Assembly: GCA_013115125.1 (NCBI GenBank)
Contig: JABANN010000186.1
Coordinates: 1-55,252, forward strand
Direction of reading: 5' to 3'
Length of the DNA: 55,252 bases
Source: Perkinsus olseni
Taxonomy: Eukaryota > Perkinsozoa > Perkinsida
In this document: positions 44,801 to 55,181 of the stretch, piece after piece
Numbering within the stretch: the stretch's first letter is position 1
Layout: each line of letters begins with the position of its first letter
The notes under the pieces: model-generated
What the model was told of the DNA's origin: nothing
Seen by the model: only the letters and a program-made list of their open reading frames with translations
Databases searched by the model: none
Position numbers and translations under genes: made by a program

Positions 44801-45029
44801 TTCTAGAGTAACTAGACCCGAGCAGCCGGTGAGTTTAAAGGTCGGGTTTTCGGCTATTTTGAGACGCGGAGTTCGGGATACCATCATACTGGTATCGGTC
44901 CACTGCTCACCGGCGACTCTCCTTGTCGAACCGAAGGACTACAGGTGGTACGGGAATCGAACCTCATCGGATTTTTGCGAAGCTCTTCAACTCGAACAAT
45001 TTAATGCAGATTCTTTAGTAAGGGGATGA
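41816..45029 (+). CDS. Multi-exon protein with signal peptide, unknown family
   Basis: A signal-peptide exon (41816-41908, MLKFFLILTSFTLATG) with a strong GTAAGA donor is followed by clear coding blocks: 43253-43519 (ILNVDSDWMPQGYEEFGEEY), 43581-43713 (YNIGPALVMYTRQAEQYPSV), about 43850-44140 (CGKVARIANKIWFNKDAPPT), about 44266-44403 (RIVLMRSKGLYFYDEHFPDL), about 44470-44665 (SVFLDAVGSSWADKVVMAGL) and 44694-45029 with the stop (FSAILRRGVRDTIILVSVHC). Exons at 43253 and 43581 agree in phase; other junctions are not proven, and more exons probably lie at 42440-42840. It may be secreted. I recognise no family; the 43979 block has a homologue at 45424. Long introns hold tRNA-T-arm-like words. Confidence 0.5.
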
Positions 45030-45351
45030 ATGGGTTTGCCGTATTTCGTCATGTCTCATGATGTGCTCAGCTCTATCAATCTCGTGAAAATTGGAGATTT
45101 TTGTCGCGAGGAATATTGGAATATGGAAGAATATTGCCCATTTTTCGCGTTTTTCACGCTACAGGAGCGCTCATACCAACTTTCTATGAACGGGCAGAAG
45201 TATAACTGAGGAGGCATCATGCTACTAGTATTCCATCACTACCCAACCCGCCGTCTGCCGCCGTAGACTGTCCATAATGCATTGCCTTATTAATAGAGTC
45301 TGAGTCTCGGGGTCTCCATTGTAATCGTTTACGCGCACTCAATGACGTCGG

Positions 45352-45750
45352 ATGCATCAGGTTCAGAAGAATCGACCTTCCCCCGGGGTCCACCAGATGG
45401 GACGGTCGCTGTTCTCCTGCGAAATGCGACAAGGTCTTCGCATTGGCCAACGATATGTGGTTCAAAAGGAAATTGCCAGCAGATCTGACGATGCTGAGGA
45501 ATCTTTGCGATGCGGTCTCTCAGGGCGACGAAAGATTCCTGAGGCCAAAAGCACCGTTCGAAGATTGACGTTGAGGGCTTGGTGTAGTTTGCCGTACTTG
45601 GTATTTGAATGACTTGTTTTTCATACTTGCTGACTCGGTGCGCATGATGTTCGACGATGAGGTTGAGCCGTGGTGGTGTGAACTATAAGGATACGGTTGT
45701 AATGATTCTGACTAGACTTGGGTTCAAGTATAAGGAGGGCTCTCTCCCAT
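45352..45750 (+). CDS. Partial tandem copy of two modules of the upstream gene
   Basis: A frame at about 45424-45567 (KCDKVFALANDMWFKRKLPA, ending PKAPFED and a stop) aligns with CGKVARIANKIWFNKDAPPT of the gene just upstream. A block near 45659 (MRLSRGGVNYKDTVVMILT) resembles its SAILRRGVRDTIILVSVH segment. The order is the same, but most exons between are missing. It may be a shortened paralogue or a decaying duplicate. Part of its sequence (CTGAGGAATCTTTGC) recurs at 46831 in front of an RRM exon. Confidence 0.4.
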
Positions 45751-45920
45751 ACTTACGTGGGAGCAGACGAGTGACATTGGCTCTGTCTGACAGAGTCTGT
45801 CATTCCCGTGCGACTCTCCCCGGTGGGTGGCTGCAGCACGCTTTACAATTCATACTTACGCTGGAGGGTAGGAGGATCGAAAGGAGTGGTATCAGCAGCG
45901 CACAAAGAATTATTCATTAA

Positions 45921-46220
45921 TTTTGGAGACCCGATTGACTTGTAGAACTCCCACTGATATCTGACATGATTGAGGAAAGATAGAGAATACAACTAAGAAA
46001 ATTAACGCTAGCATGATAGCTAGGAGGAGACACGCACATTCAGTTGTGACACAGTCCTGTCTCGATTGCTATCGGCTAAAGCCAGTGATCACCATAGGCC
46101 CTGTGATGTAGGGCAGGACCCCTAGTAGCGGTCCCCTACCGTGGTGGCCTCAGTAAACAGACTGCTGTGACAGTGTTCTCGTTCTAGGATTGCTTACCGC
46201 ACGCCCGTGCGGCCTTTGTA
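45921..46220. other. Spacer before the RRM gene
   Basis: No gene; probable promoter and 5' UTR of the RRM gene. A GC-rich imperfect palindrome (GGTCCCCTACC near 46133) is the only structure noticed. Confidence 0.3.
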
Positions 46221-49200
46221 ATGACTTCTCCCATCGAAGCAATGGCCGGGCCGAGCTTCACCAGTCGGACCTCGACTCAGCGCCGCGGAGACGATGATTT
46301 CTCCCCGGCCTACTATTACTTGAAGGTCTACGTTGGTGGACTGCCTCGGGGAGCCACAGAGGCGGATGTAGTTCAAGGGAAGGGATGTGTTTTCTCGGCT
46401 TGTGCGATGGCCGGAAGTGCTTATTTTCAGAAAATTTGGCAAAAATCTTTTGTGGGAAAATTTTTTCGCGGGGTGACGGTATGTAGTTTTGTCGTTATTA
46501 ATACAATGATATTGAGTATTAGATAATGACAACAAAAGTGATGCTGAGACCAATCTATGGTGTTTTTTATACGGCGAATTTGACTGGCCATCTCCGATGG
46601 TCTGTATTCCATCGGGACTTGGTTATTGCACGGAGCAAGTTTTGCTATGATCGTTGAAAGTTGCGATTTCTTTGGTACGAATATAGCCCAGGGGATTATG
46701 AATTATGCAATTTACCTGAGTCTATCTCTGAGACGTGTAAGTAGTCCGTTGATTGAAAATCTCTCTCCAGTTGCCATTTGGGAACAAGTAAACTGTTACT
46801 TGAGAACAAACTCCCGCGGAATTAAGTATCTGAGGAATCTTTGCTATGCGCAAACTCAGATGCTGAGCTACTTCTCACGGTATGGCCCCGTAGCTGACAC
46901 CTGGCTGTATCGGTCTTCCGATCCGGCCAAGATGAACTTGCCTCCGTACGGATTTGTCACCTTCCGTAACGCCGCAGACGCTGATGCTGCTGTCGCGAGC
47001 GAACACGATTACCAAGGGGCGCACACTCTGCAGGTGAGAGGATTGGGCGAGAGGACGGAGGTTGTCTCAGTATCGGTTGAGAATAGCCTACCTTTACAGT
47101 AATAGCCTAGCTACATCCTACACGTACCATAAGTAGATCGTACTGCTAGTAATCAGGATTACATTTAATTATCATTATTAAATTACGATTACAATTAATT
47201 AGGGCATCGTAATTAAGATCCGCTACATTCTCCTACTAGTAACTAGTAACAGCTACAGTAATTAGTCTCAGTAATAGCCCTCTGAGGAATACTGAGACTT
47301 CTCAACGTACAGGGCGAACAAGCAATTCGTGAACTTTCGGAAAAGTTTCAATCTTTGCGATTCGCAGAACGAACTTGTTCACCCTGTGGTCCCCAACTCT
47401 GATAAAAACTCGCACAGCGTGAAAACAGGACCGGCATTCTTTGGAGCGGAGGTTGCGGGTGTTTCGGAATACGCGAGTTGGTGGTCTCTTCGAAACTCAT
47501 TCTGTGGAGAGAAATATGTCCTTCGTTCGTGGGGCGCGATACCGTTGGGGAGCAGCAAGGTACGTAGTGCGGGAGTGTGCCGTGCCCGTACCGTAATTTC
47601 GTATCATCACGTGCGCGCTGTGAGGCTTCATGGGCAGGCCCTTCTCTGGTAGGAATAGTGATCAGGTTAACTACGCTACGATGAAGAAGTCAGCGTCCTC
47701 GGCTGGAACGTTGGAATCGGCAATACCGAGTGGAGCTTTGGACGAGTCAGCTGTGGGCTCAGTGGCCGCATCAGGCTTGACGATTGCTGGGGCCACTGAA
47801 ACTGAGCTGGGAGAGTTCTTCTCGCAATGGGGATTGGTAAGTACGGGGCGTTAACTGTGCGTCACATTTGTATAGTGGATGGCGGCAGCGTTATCCCATG
47901 GATGGTCGCGGGTTCCATCCGTGGCTGTGGTATCTTCTGCTAAGAAAATGATTGTGTTGTCCCTGCGATGCTCGGCTGCAAGCATAGCCCTCCTTCTGGA
48001 TCGCCCGTCGAGTATACGACAGCGTTGCATTCTCCTCGGTCAGTTCATCATGTGTGTTAAACTGTCACTTGATAGTATCCACCCAGCCCCTTCAAGAATT
48101 GAAGTCGTTGACGACGGGGTGCATAATCTCTGTCGTGTTTTGGTGTTTCTGTTCTCCGAGCGCTCGAGCTCAGGCGTTGTTAGTGTTGAAGTCAGCCGAG
48201 GAACCCTCTAGTTGCCTCGTACAGTACTCGGCGAGGGAGGGCGCGGTGAGACTCCTAGCAGAACCATCGTTGAGCTTCAAGGTAAGGGGAATTTCGTGGC
48301 GCAGTGACGATAACTTGTCCTCGATCAGGGAGCAGCAATAACGGTAACGCAACGTGATGTGCCGGCCAATCTAGGCTATGATGAGGAGTATCTTGTCCGG
48401 AGAGCGACAGCTCGGCATAGAGCGAAGGCAAGGAGTCCCTACGAAGGAAGTAGTCCTCGCGGGTCTCTCGCGGTGGGTCGGGTCGGGCCAGTTGTTCGTC
48501 ATCCAGTTGTCCGCCGTGATTTTCTGCACGTAGGGAAATTTCTCCGGAGTGATTGTATCCGAGATTTAAGCGTAGTCGTTTTCTTCGAGTGTATTGGAAG
48601 ACTCCCGCCGCGCTCTAACTCGAGCCTGATTCGAATCTTGCTGGAATCTTATCACCCTCTTTAGCTCAGCACCAATTTGCTGCGAGTCACATTATGTGGC
48701 TGTTCAGTGTTGAGGTTATGCCATTACAGTAATTGTTGGCAGTAATTGTTCTCGAGAAAATTAGAAGAAAATGTGGTACGAATCCGGGAACGCGTCGTGA
48801 CCGGTCCAGATACAGAGGCGAGCCTGTTGGACCTCGGTGACCCGCCGCAGCTGCCGAAACTGCGTGGATACGAATTCTCTATGGGCCGATTGATGGCGGG
48901 AAGGTCGGTTGGTGGGCTGTGGGAAGTTGCTTATAGCTGTTCGAGTTTCGGGACTTTGTTTTCCCCCATTGGGTTGCCTGGCAGAGAATTTTCGTAGGTA
49001 ATTCTAATCCCCAGTTTGATAAAGTAATTCTTGAACTGAGAATCGACTTTGGAATTGATTCTTACACGAAAATGCGGATCCAAAATCGATTCTAGGTTTC
49101 GTGATTTGTTCATTGGACGGCCCCTGAGTGCTGCACGGAACTTGCAATACTGTTAGTCAAGCGAGTAGCAGCGAAAGCAGAGTTTAGTCTCCTCAGGCCC

Positions 49201-49335
49201 AGAGGTGAATCCACCGTCCCCATCGAGCTAGTCCCTGTTAATGGAGATAGTGGTCGGTCCAGTGCTGCAGTCCTGCGCCCTCGAAGTGGAGTTGATGTCA
49301 CCTTGAGACGGAAGAGCGGGGACGATGCTGAGTAG
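46221..49335 (+). CDS. Two-RRM RNA-binding protein, about eight exons
   Basis: Exons 46221-46367, 46860-47033, 47313-47388 (tentative), 47625-47836, 48174-48281 and 48329-48548 agree in phase; then 48765 to about 48912 and about 49150-49335 complete it. RRM1 is split over the first two exons: RNP2 LKVYVGGLP, then YFSRYGPVADTWLY and RNP1 PPYGFVTF. RRM2 is likewise split: LTIAGATETELGEFFSQWGL, then CLVQYSAREGAVRLL and ITVTQRD. The C-terminus is basic and Arg-rich (RRATARHRAKARSP, RLMAGR). Such proteins act in splicing, transport or translation of mRNA. The 47-nt intron at 48282-48328 contains GAATTTCGTGGCGCAGTGAC, and the intron ending at 47624 carries a degenerate version. The junction before the last exon is ambiguous. 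Confidence 0.8.
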
Positions 49336-50116
49336 GTGCGAATGTTGTGGTCGGCTAACTCGGGGATCGCTCGGCAAGTGAGAACGGCTCTATCTTCGGC
49401 TTGGTCTCGGATTTGTGGATGATATTGGAAATGTGTTCGTGAGTTCGTAGTCCAGCGCGGGTTCCGTCTTGATAAGACTCTTGCTGATGTGCTCAGTTAG
49501 GGAATCTCTGTAGCGATCGATATGCAGTGTAATGAGACGGTGGGCACTGCGTGTTTGCTCTTGGGACTGTCTCACTGGAAATTCATCACCTTTTGTTCGT
49601 GAACCACAATTTTACGCGAATTTGAGAATTGCGGTCTGGTATCGCTTCGCGAGAGAGTACTACGAAGTGACTGTATAAAACAACAATGAAGACAGGATGA
49701 ACTTATATCACCTTCCGGACCATCGGCCTGGCGAGGGTCTTTCAACCTGGCGCTGATGTCTCCTGAGCACCACTACTTCATGCACTTCATGGAGAGGGGC
49801 GGAGTGGACTGGAATTCAGCCCTCATAGGCGTGGTGTGGCATATTGTAGTTCCTCGTGATGGAGAAACTGCAGTATTTTCCCTGATATTTACATTCCATC
49901 ACATTTGCAGTGTAAAACGCGATTTACACTCGGCACTTGACGATAAATCAGTTCTTTCGCGATATGCTCCGTGTGCTGTTATCGCGAAGCGAGAAGCCGT
50001 GCCATACCGCGCGCGAGTCTCTCATTTTTTGCCTCGCGCAAATATTAGACAATCACACAACCTGAACAATGTGAAGAATGCGATTTACACCCCATATTCC
50101 GCGATGAATTAATTTT
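49336..50116. other. Gene-poor region with one possible exon
   Basis: A plus-strand block near 49740-49830 (FNLALMSPEHHYFMHFMERG) reads like protein, but no partner exons were found. Nothing else is supported. Confidence 0.3.
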
Positions 50117-50215
50117 TTCAAGAAATTCTGTTTTGTGTTTTTTGAAATTGTGTTTTTTTCGCAAATTCTCAATGTGTTTTTCGCGAAATTTTCAATGTGT
50201 TTTTGGCGAAATGAT
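50117..50215. repeat. T-rich short tandem repeats, about 25-30 bp
   Basis: AATGTGTTTTT(C/G)GCGAAAT-type units recur about four times with drift, interleaved with TTTTTT runs. Confidence 0.7.
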
Positions 50216-50581
50216 CGTCATCGCCATATGTTTGCGCGAAGTGATTTACCTTCATATCACATCGCTGTTAGCGCTAAGCGCTGAGCGCTTTCCTTCCACT
50301 TTGCGAAAAATGCCACCTCGCATATTACGGTGAAACTCCATTGATGTCGGTCATCAAAATTTGGTATCTTGGCAACTCAGCAGGTCACCTTCGCCGAGGA
50401 GTTGGAAAGCATCGGAAAGTAACGGCGGTGATAATGGTCGAAGTGGCAACAAGAGACGGCGGAGGGGATCGAGCGATCTGTCGAGAAGTCGGAGGCGGAG
50501 CGATGATAAGACAACGTGAGTTCAATTTATCAATCGCCAGCTCTTCCGGGAACTCGTAAATAGTTCTTCTCCGCGCTCCGT

Positions 50582-50970
50582 AGCGTGAGCCTGGGCTCGC
50601 GGACGGATACGGAACCTCTCGTGGGGGTTCTCCAACTGAAGATCATGGAGGAAAGTACAGCAAGGCTCGGTTGTATTTTAGGCCTTCTCCGAGTCGGCGA
50701 GATGTTACTTGATGGTGTGTCACTGCGGGTTGTTCATACTAAGCTATTGAGTAACGACTGTCTGATGCTGTATGCCTGTGGTGGTGGTGGTGGTGGTGGC
50801 TGTTGCCTGTTGTTCCTCATGCAGGAATTTCCAACGCGCTCCAGAAAGAGTTGCGTTATGGTCAAAGTATCGCCATCGATTATTCCTGAAGGTCGACAGT
50901 GTCAAGTTGGCACGCTTCAATGCAGGGCCAGTGATTCACTGGCTCATGTATGGTAGCGTCGGTCGGATCG
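50582..50970 (+). repeat. Dispersed repeat, copy 1 (about 350 bp), with a (GGT)n tract
   Basis: About 90% identical to 54809-55180 in the same orientation: GGAGGAAAGTACAGC..GGCTCG, CTTCTCCGAGTCGGCGAGAT, TGGTGTGTCACTGCGGGTT and CTCATGCAGGAATTTCCAAC are shared. An open frame (EESTARLGCI, GEMLLDGVSL, FLMQEFPTRSRK) runs through both copies, so it could be part of a gene or element ORF. The family is unknown. The GGT tract length differs between copies. Confidence 0.85.
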
Positions 50971-51276
50971 GTAACGGCTCTGACGGATGAACCTTTGCCG
51001 CTCAACGTTCTCTGCCTTTGACTAAGGAATCCTGAGTAAGCATGAAACACGTGTCGCCATGGAACATATTAACCTCTCGTAACAGAGCTGTAACAAGTCA
51101 CGGAGTTCCGTCTCTGGTGTTTCGCGGGCTGTTAGAAGCGTGCGCCATCTGATCAGCTCACAACACAAGAGCAGCTTTTCGATGGGCTACAACCGAGGCT
51201 CCACCGCGTTCCCGCTTGAAGGTTGGTTATGGCCTCAAGTCGCCATAAGAGCGGAAAAACAACCGCCGCCTGAAAG

Positions 51277-51303
51277 AGATCATACACAAATTGTGTATGA
51301 TCT
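51277..51303. repeat. Perfect 13-bp-arm palindrome
   Basis: AGATCATACACAA and its exact complement flank one base. Confidence 0.85.
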
Positions 51304-51572
51304 GTGTAATCATGTGTGTTAGGGGGGCGTACGAGCACTAACGATAGCAGGACCAGTCCACGATTGACGAACACCATAGGCCGGAAAGAGACGATGTATG
51401 AAAAGGGACAACTACAAAATGGCTAACTCGCTAATGGCTAAGGATCGATCAACATCGTAAGTTACGCATATACATTGGCGCGCCGAACTTGAACGGCTCT
51501 GCAGCAGAGCCTCTGCTAACAACTCTAACAATGTGCAACACAGTACATCAGGGACGAGCGCTTTGATCAGCT

Positions 51573-52664
51573 TTACGCGAGTCGAGCAACTCCAAGTTTA
51601 CCCTCAGATGGACGGAACTCGAAGTAGGTTCCGACTAGCACGAAAGCCGGTAGTCTCCACATCTCGTTAGGGTCAAGTTTAAAAGCTAGAGAGCAAGTCC
51701 CAGCAGTATTTCGGGCATAGTTGGTAACATATATCGGGACAGCTTGGTCATCATCAGCCTCACCGAGGCACATCTTAATGGGCGGTATGAACCTCATGAA
51801 GGCGCAATCGAATACGAAGAGCTCCAGTCCGGGAACCCATTGATAATTAACAGCAACTCCAGCTGAGGCTGAAGCCTCAGCGAAAATCTGCGGGACCAGC
51901 TTGCGAAAGTAAAAGCTTGGTGCAAAGATAGCTTCAGCTCTGGTATCAATGATCCCACTTTCATCACCAAAGCTCGAGGTCCTCTGACCAAGTCTTACCA
52001 TTCCGACTGTGACCCTGTAACCCCTGTCGCCTGGGCGGCCCCTGAGCGGGGTAAACCTTAGTGGTCCCTCGTACAAGCTGGGGTCTCCGCCGCCAAGTAG
52101 GAGCTCCCCGGTCACTGCACCACAGCGATGCTTTCTTAGGTAGAGCGCGAATCTCGTGCTTGCTACTGTCCCTTGTAGTTGGGACATAAAAGGGGGATAA
52201 CTGGGAGTGTCTTCAGGTCCAAGACCGATAGAATGAAACGGTAAGGAGTTATCGGGTGCCTCATGCCCGTGAACCAATCCATAATGGATCCGTATACCAC
52301 CAGTTCCGCCGATTGTCGCCCATCCTCGGCTCCGAAATATATCAACCTTCGTCCCGTCTGCGTAAGTGATTGTCGAGGTGTCGGACGGTCGACACAGGTC
52401 GCACCTGTAGGAGCCGATAGACGGATTGCTACAATAACCCTGATCGTAAGTACTGTCGAACCAAGTATTCCACAAGAAGAAGGTGGCGGAGGAGCCAGTA
52501 TCGATCAGGGCATGCATCTTTTGGGTGTTAATGCTTATGTCTCCGAGCAGAGCATATCCGTAGCCAGGTAAAAAGTCATAGGATGTTGGTGTTCTGAGTA
52601 CTTGTCCGTGTGTGATAAAGAATACACCAAGCCAGACGGGTAGAAGTACGGAGGCTCCGCGCAT
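51573..52664 (-). CDS. Pepsin-like (A1) aspartic protease with altered second active site
   Basis: Single-exon ORF of 363 residues. A signal peptide (MRGASVLLPVWLGVFFITHG) is followed by little or no propeptide. The N-lobe active site HALIDTGSSATFF (Asp55) is intact and a flap Tyr lies in ITYADGTKVD (Tyr101). FALYL and GELLLGGGDPSLY match the inter-lobe region of the family. The C-lobe active site reads GIIDTRAEAIFAP: the Asp (240) and Thr are present, but the conserved Gly after Thr is Arg. The closing VLVGTYFEFRPSEGKLGVARL matches the usual GD-x-F-x-R-x-Y-x-x-FD-x-x-x-x-x-x-GFA end in loose form. It is probably secreted or vacuolar. The D-T-R change may reduce or alter activity. No introns, in contrast with its neighbours. 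Confidence 0.9.
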   Translation of the reverse strand: MRGASVLLPVWLGVFFITHGQVLRTPTSYDFLPGYGYALLGDISINTQKMHALIDTGSSATFFLWNTWFDSTYDQGYCSNPSIGSYRCDLCRPSDTSTITYADGTKVDIFRSRGWATIGGTGGIRIHYGLVHGHEAPDNSLPFHSIGLGPEDTPSYPPFMSQLQGTVASTRFALYLRKHRCGAVTGELLLGGGDPSLYEGPLRFTPLRGRPGDRGYRVTVGMVRLGQRTSSFGDESGIIDTRAEAIFAPSFYFRKLVPQIFAEASASAGVAVNYQWVPGLELFVFDCAFMRFIPPIKMCLGEADDDQAVPIYVTNYARNTAGTCSLAFKLDPNEMWRLPAFVLVGTYFEFRPSEGKLGVARLA

Positions 52665-52885
52665 TTCAGCTTTGAAGTCACGAATAACTCACAAAGCCAC
52701 TGATCAGGAATATTCGACCAGATCAGGTCAGGAAGACTCTAAAAAAAATCCGCCGAGAATGCAGATGCACTACAACTCAGTACAGTGCGGCTATTTGAGA
52801 CGGGGCTCAAAGAGTGGTAAAATCAGACTCGACGAAAGCTAAGCGATAATGTGACCTACAGCTTACTAAGCTAAGCTAAGCTTAT

Positions 52886-53320
52886 CGTGGCACGTATACT
52901 CGTGCGCGCGAGTGCAAAGTGCATAATGAGGTCAGATGATTATCTGATACTAATTGTACCCAGTAGCAGTAACCTAAGAGCTGAGTAGTTCTAAACCAGG
53001 CTCAGCCTGGCAGGCTGTAACTGTTTTATAGCTAGCACTAGAGTCGTCACTCAGTTGTCGCTATAGTGCATCCGTGTGCACTGTAGCTTGGTACAGTGTG
53101 GAATAATCTAGAACGCATACTCATGCACGCGAGTGCACGGCACAGAAAGAAATCAGACAGTAGTCTGATACTAATGATACGCAGTAGGATTGAAGATGAT
53201 TGTAGCGATAGTAGCCATTGACTCCTAGTCAAACAGCTGGGTAGTACTCAACTTGACTGGAGCTGTTACGTAGCGTACACTGTAGTCGTCACCATGTTGC
53301 CAGTATTGTGGACGTGATCT
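52886..53320. repeat. Diverged direct repeat, about 220-bp unit, two copies
   Basis: GTATACTCGTGCGCGCGAGTGCA...TCTGATACTAAT...CAGTAG...GAGTCGTCAC (from 52894) recurs as GCATACTCATGCACGCGAGTGCA...TCTGATACTAAT...CAGTAG...GTAGTCGTCAC (from 53113). Drift between copies is substantial. Confidence 0.7.
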
Positions 53321-53340
53321 AAGGTCACCCGGGCTTACTG

Positions 53341-53413
53341 CTACGCTTTGTCTATGTTTATACGTGTAGACTACACGGTGTAATCTACACGTATAAACAT
53401 AGACAAAGCGTAG
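53341..53413. repeat. Perfect 30-bp-arm hairpin
   Basis: CTACGCTTTGTCTATGTTTA (first 20 of the 30-base arm, 53341-53370) is matched exactly by the complement at 53384-53413, with a 13-base loop. The longest perfect hairpin in the window. Confidence 0.95.
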
Positions 53414-53924
53414 CCCGACGTTGGAGCTCAGGCGCGCATGAGTCTCCATAGAGAAATTTGCAGGATCACGCTTCGAAGGATACGCGTCTCATCTCCCGAA
53501 GAACTCAGAAGTGTTCAAGCCCATGTAACTCGGCCTCCTCAGAACAAGATAGCAAATGAGTTCGCTGTGCGCTGTTAATTAGGGTAATCAATCACGAGTG
53601 CGGATTCAGCAGCTCATCCGGTACTAAATCTGTACTACACATTAGTAGGTCTTGTCGAGCCACTTCGTCCTTTCAAAGGGCAGAGTCGGTTTGCGAGTCA
53701 CGCCCTTGCGCCCGGGTAGAGGAGGGTTGGGCTTACAAAACAAAATCCCGCGGGACTCGTGACCCGTGACGTGTCTCCCGTTCTGGTCGGTACGCGGACG
53801 ACGAGCTTGCACGCGAAGTCGCGCGTGATAGCTCAATCGATTTGTGCGTGCGTGCGGGGCGCGCCCTGCGCTCCTTCGATTTAACTCCTGAACATTGAAG
53901 TGGTCTCCAGCCAATTGAAAGCTG

Positions 53925-54805
53925 GGGCCTATTTCACATGGCCGCCACTAAACTGCCACTACCACTAACACTAACACTTAGGGAGGGATTTTCCAAAGTG
54001 ACACTTTTTGCTGAGGGCCTTTCAGATGAATCGGATACTTAGAGACGGCTAGTTTAGGGGCCACTCAAGTCAAGTGGTCCCTAAGTGTCGGTTTTCGGCG
54101 CAGGTTCGGATCCCACTGCTTTAATTTTTCACACCAAAACTCGACTTGCACGTATGCGTTTACGCAACACGTCGTGTTGTCAGAAACATAGCTACTATCA
54201 TATTGTGAGGAGTCATTGTGCGCAATATCGAGCTGCATAAGCGTCACGAATGGCGTCGGCCGCTGCATTCTCTTCTGCATTCAAGATGTAGAGTGAAGAG
54301 CCTATGTGTCGTGGAATATTGTGTGTCTGTTTCTGATACTTGCTGACCGTAGTTTGAGTTCGAACAAAGTGACGTAAGGTGGGTTCGGCTTGTGCTCTAC
54401 AGTGGTTGAGCATCCGACTTCGAACCCGTTGCCGCGAAACGCGTCCAGGTTCGATCCGCACACACGTCATTTTGTTCCAAGGGACACTTTAGGGCGGTCT
54501 TAGGGAGGTCGGGAGCTCCCTTAGGCATTCGTTAAAGTGTCAGATATTTTAGTGGCCACTTAGTGGCTGTTTGACGCATGCGAAAACCACTTAGCCCTAA
54601 GTGCCCGAAATCTGGCCCTTAACTCAATGTGAAACGCCACTTAGGGCTAAGTGGCCACTTAAGTGGCCACTTTTCTCAAGGGTCCCTAAGTCAAGGGATC
54701 CTTTGCCAAGTGGGCACTTGAGGGAGGTCATCTGAAACTCACTAACACTTGAAACGGCCCTTAAGTGGGCACTTAGGGCTAGTGGCGGCCATGTGAAATA
54801 GGCCC
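53925..54805. mobile_element. Non-autonomous PIF/Harbinger-type DNA transposon (881 bp)
   Basis: Perfect 26-bp terminal inverted repeats (GGGCCTATTTCACATGGCCG and six more bases at 53925-53950, complement at 54780-54805) are flanked by a 3-bp direct repeat CTG (53922-53924 and 54806-54808). GGGCC-type ends with a CTG (CWG) target duplication are characteristic of the PIF/Harbinger superfamily. The inside has no transposase frame but many sub-terminal CTTAAGTGGCCACTT-type inverted motifs, as in non-autonomous MITE-like elements. Identical ends and intact target duplication argue for a recent insertion. It abuts the dispersed repeat at 54809. Confidence 0.9.
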
Positions 54806-54808
54806 CTG

Positions 54809-55180
54809 CGCTCTCCGAAGCATAGCCCTGGGTTCGCGGCCGGATATGACATGTCTCGTGGAATTTCTCCAACCGAGGATCGTGGAGGAAAGTACAGCGA
54901 GGCTCGGTTGTATTTCAGGCCTTCTCCGAGTCGGCGAGATGTTACTTGATGGTGTGTCACTGCGGGTTATTCGTACTGAGCTATTGAGTAACGACTGTAC
55001 GATGCTGTATGCCTGTGGTGGTGGCTGTTGCCTGTTGTTCCTCATGCAGGAATTTCCAACGCGCTCCAGAAAGAAGGCGCGTTATGCCATGCGTAAGGCA
55101 AGGGCCATGGTCAAAGTATCGCCATCAAGTATTCCCGAAGCTTGGCAGTGTCGAGCTGGCAACGACGTTGTCGCGACTTG
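54809..55180 (+). repeat. Dispersed repeat, copy 2
   Basis: Matches 50582-50970 at about 90%, with a shorter GGT tract and a roughly 25-bp extra segment (AAGGCGCGTTATGCCATGCG...). It begins immediately at the transposon's right target duplication, so the element may have inserted at its edge. Confidence 0.85.
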
Positions 55181-55181
<1 letters not shown>

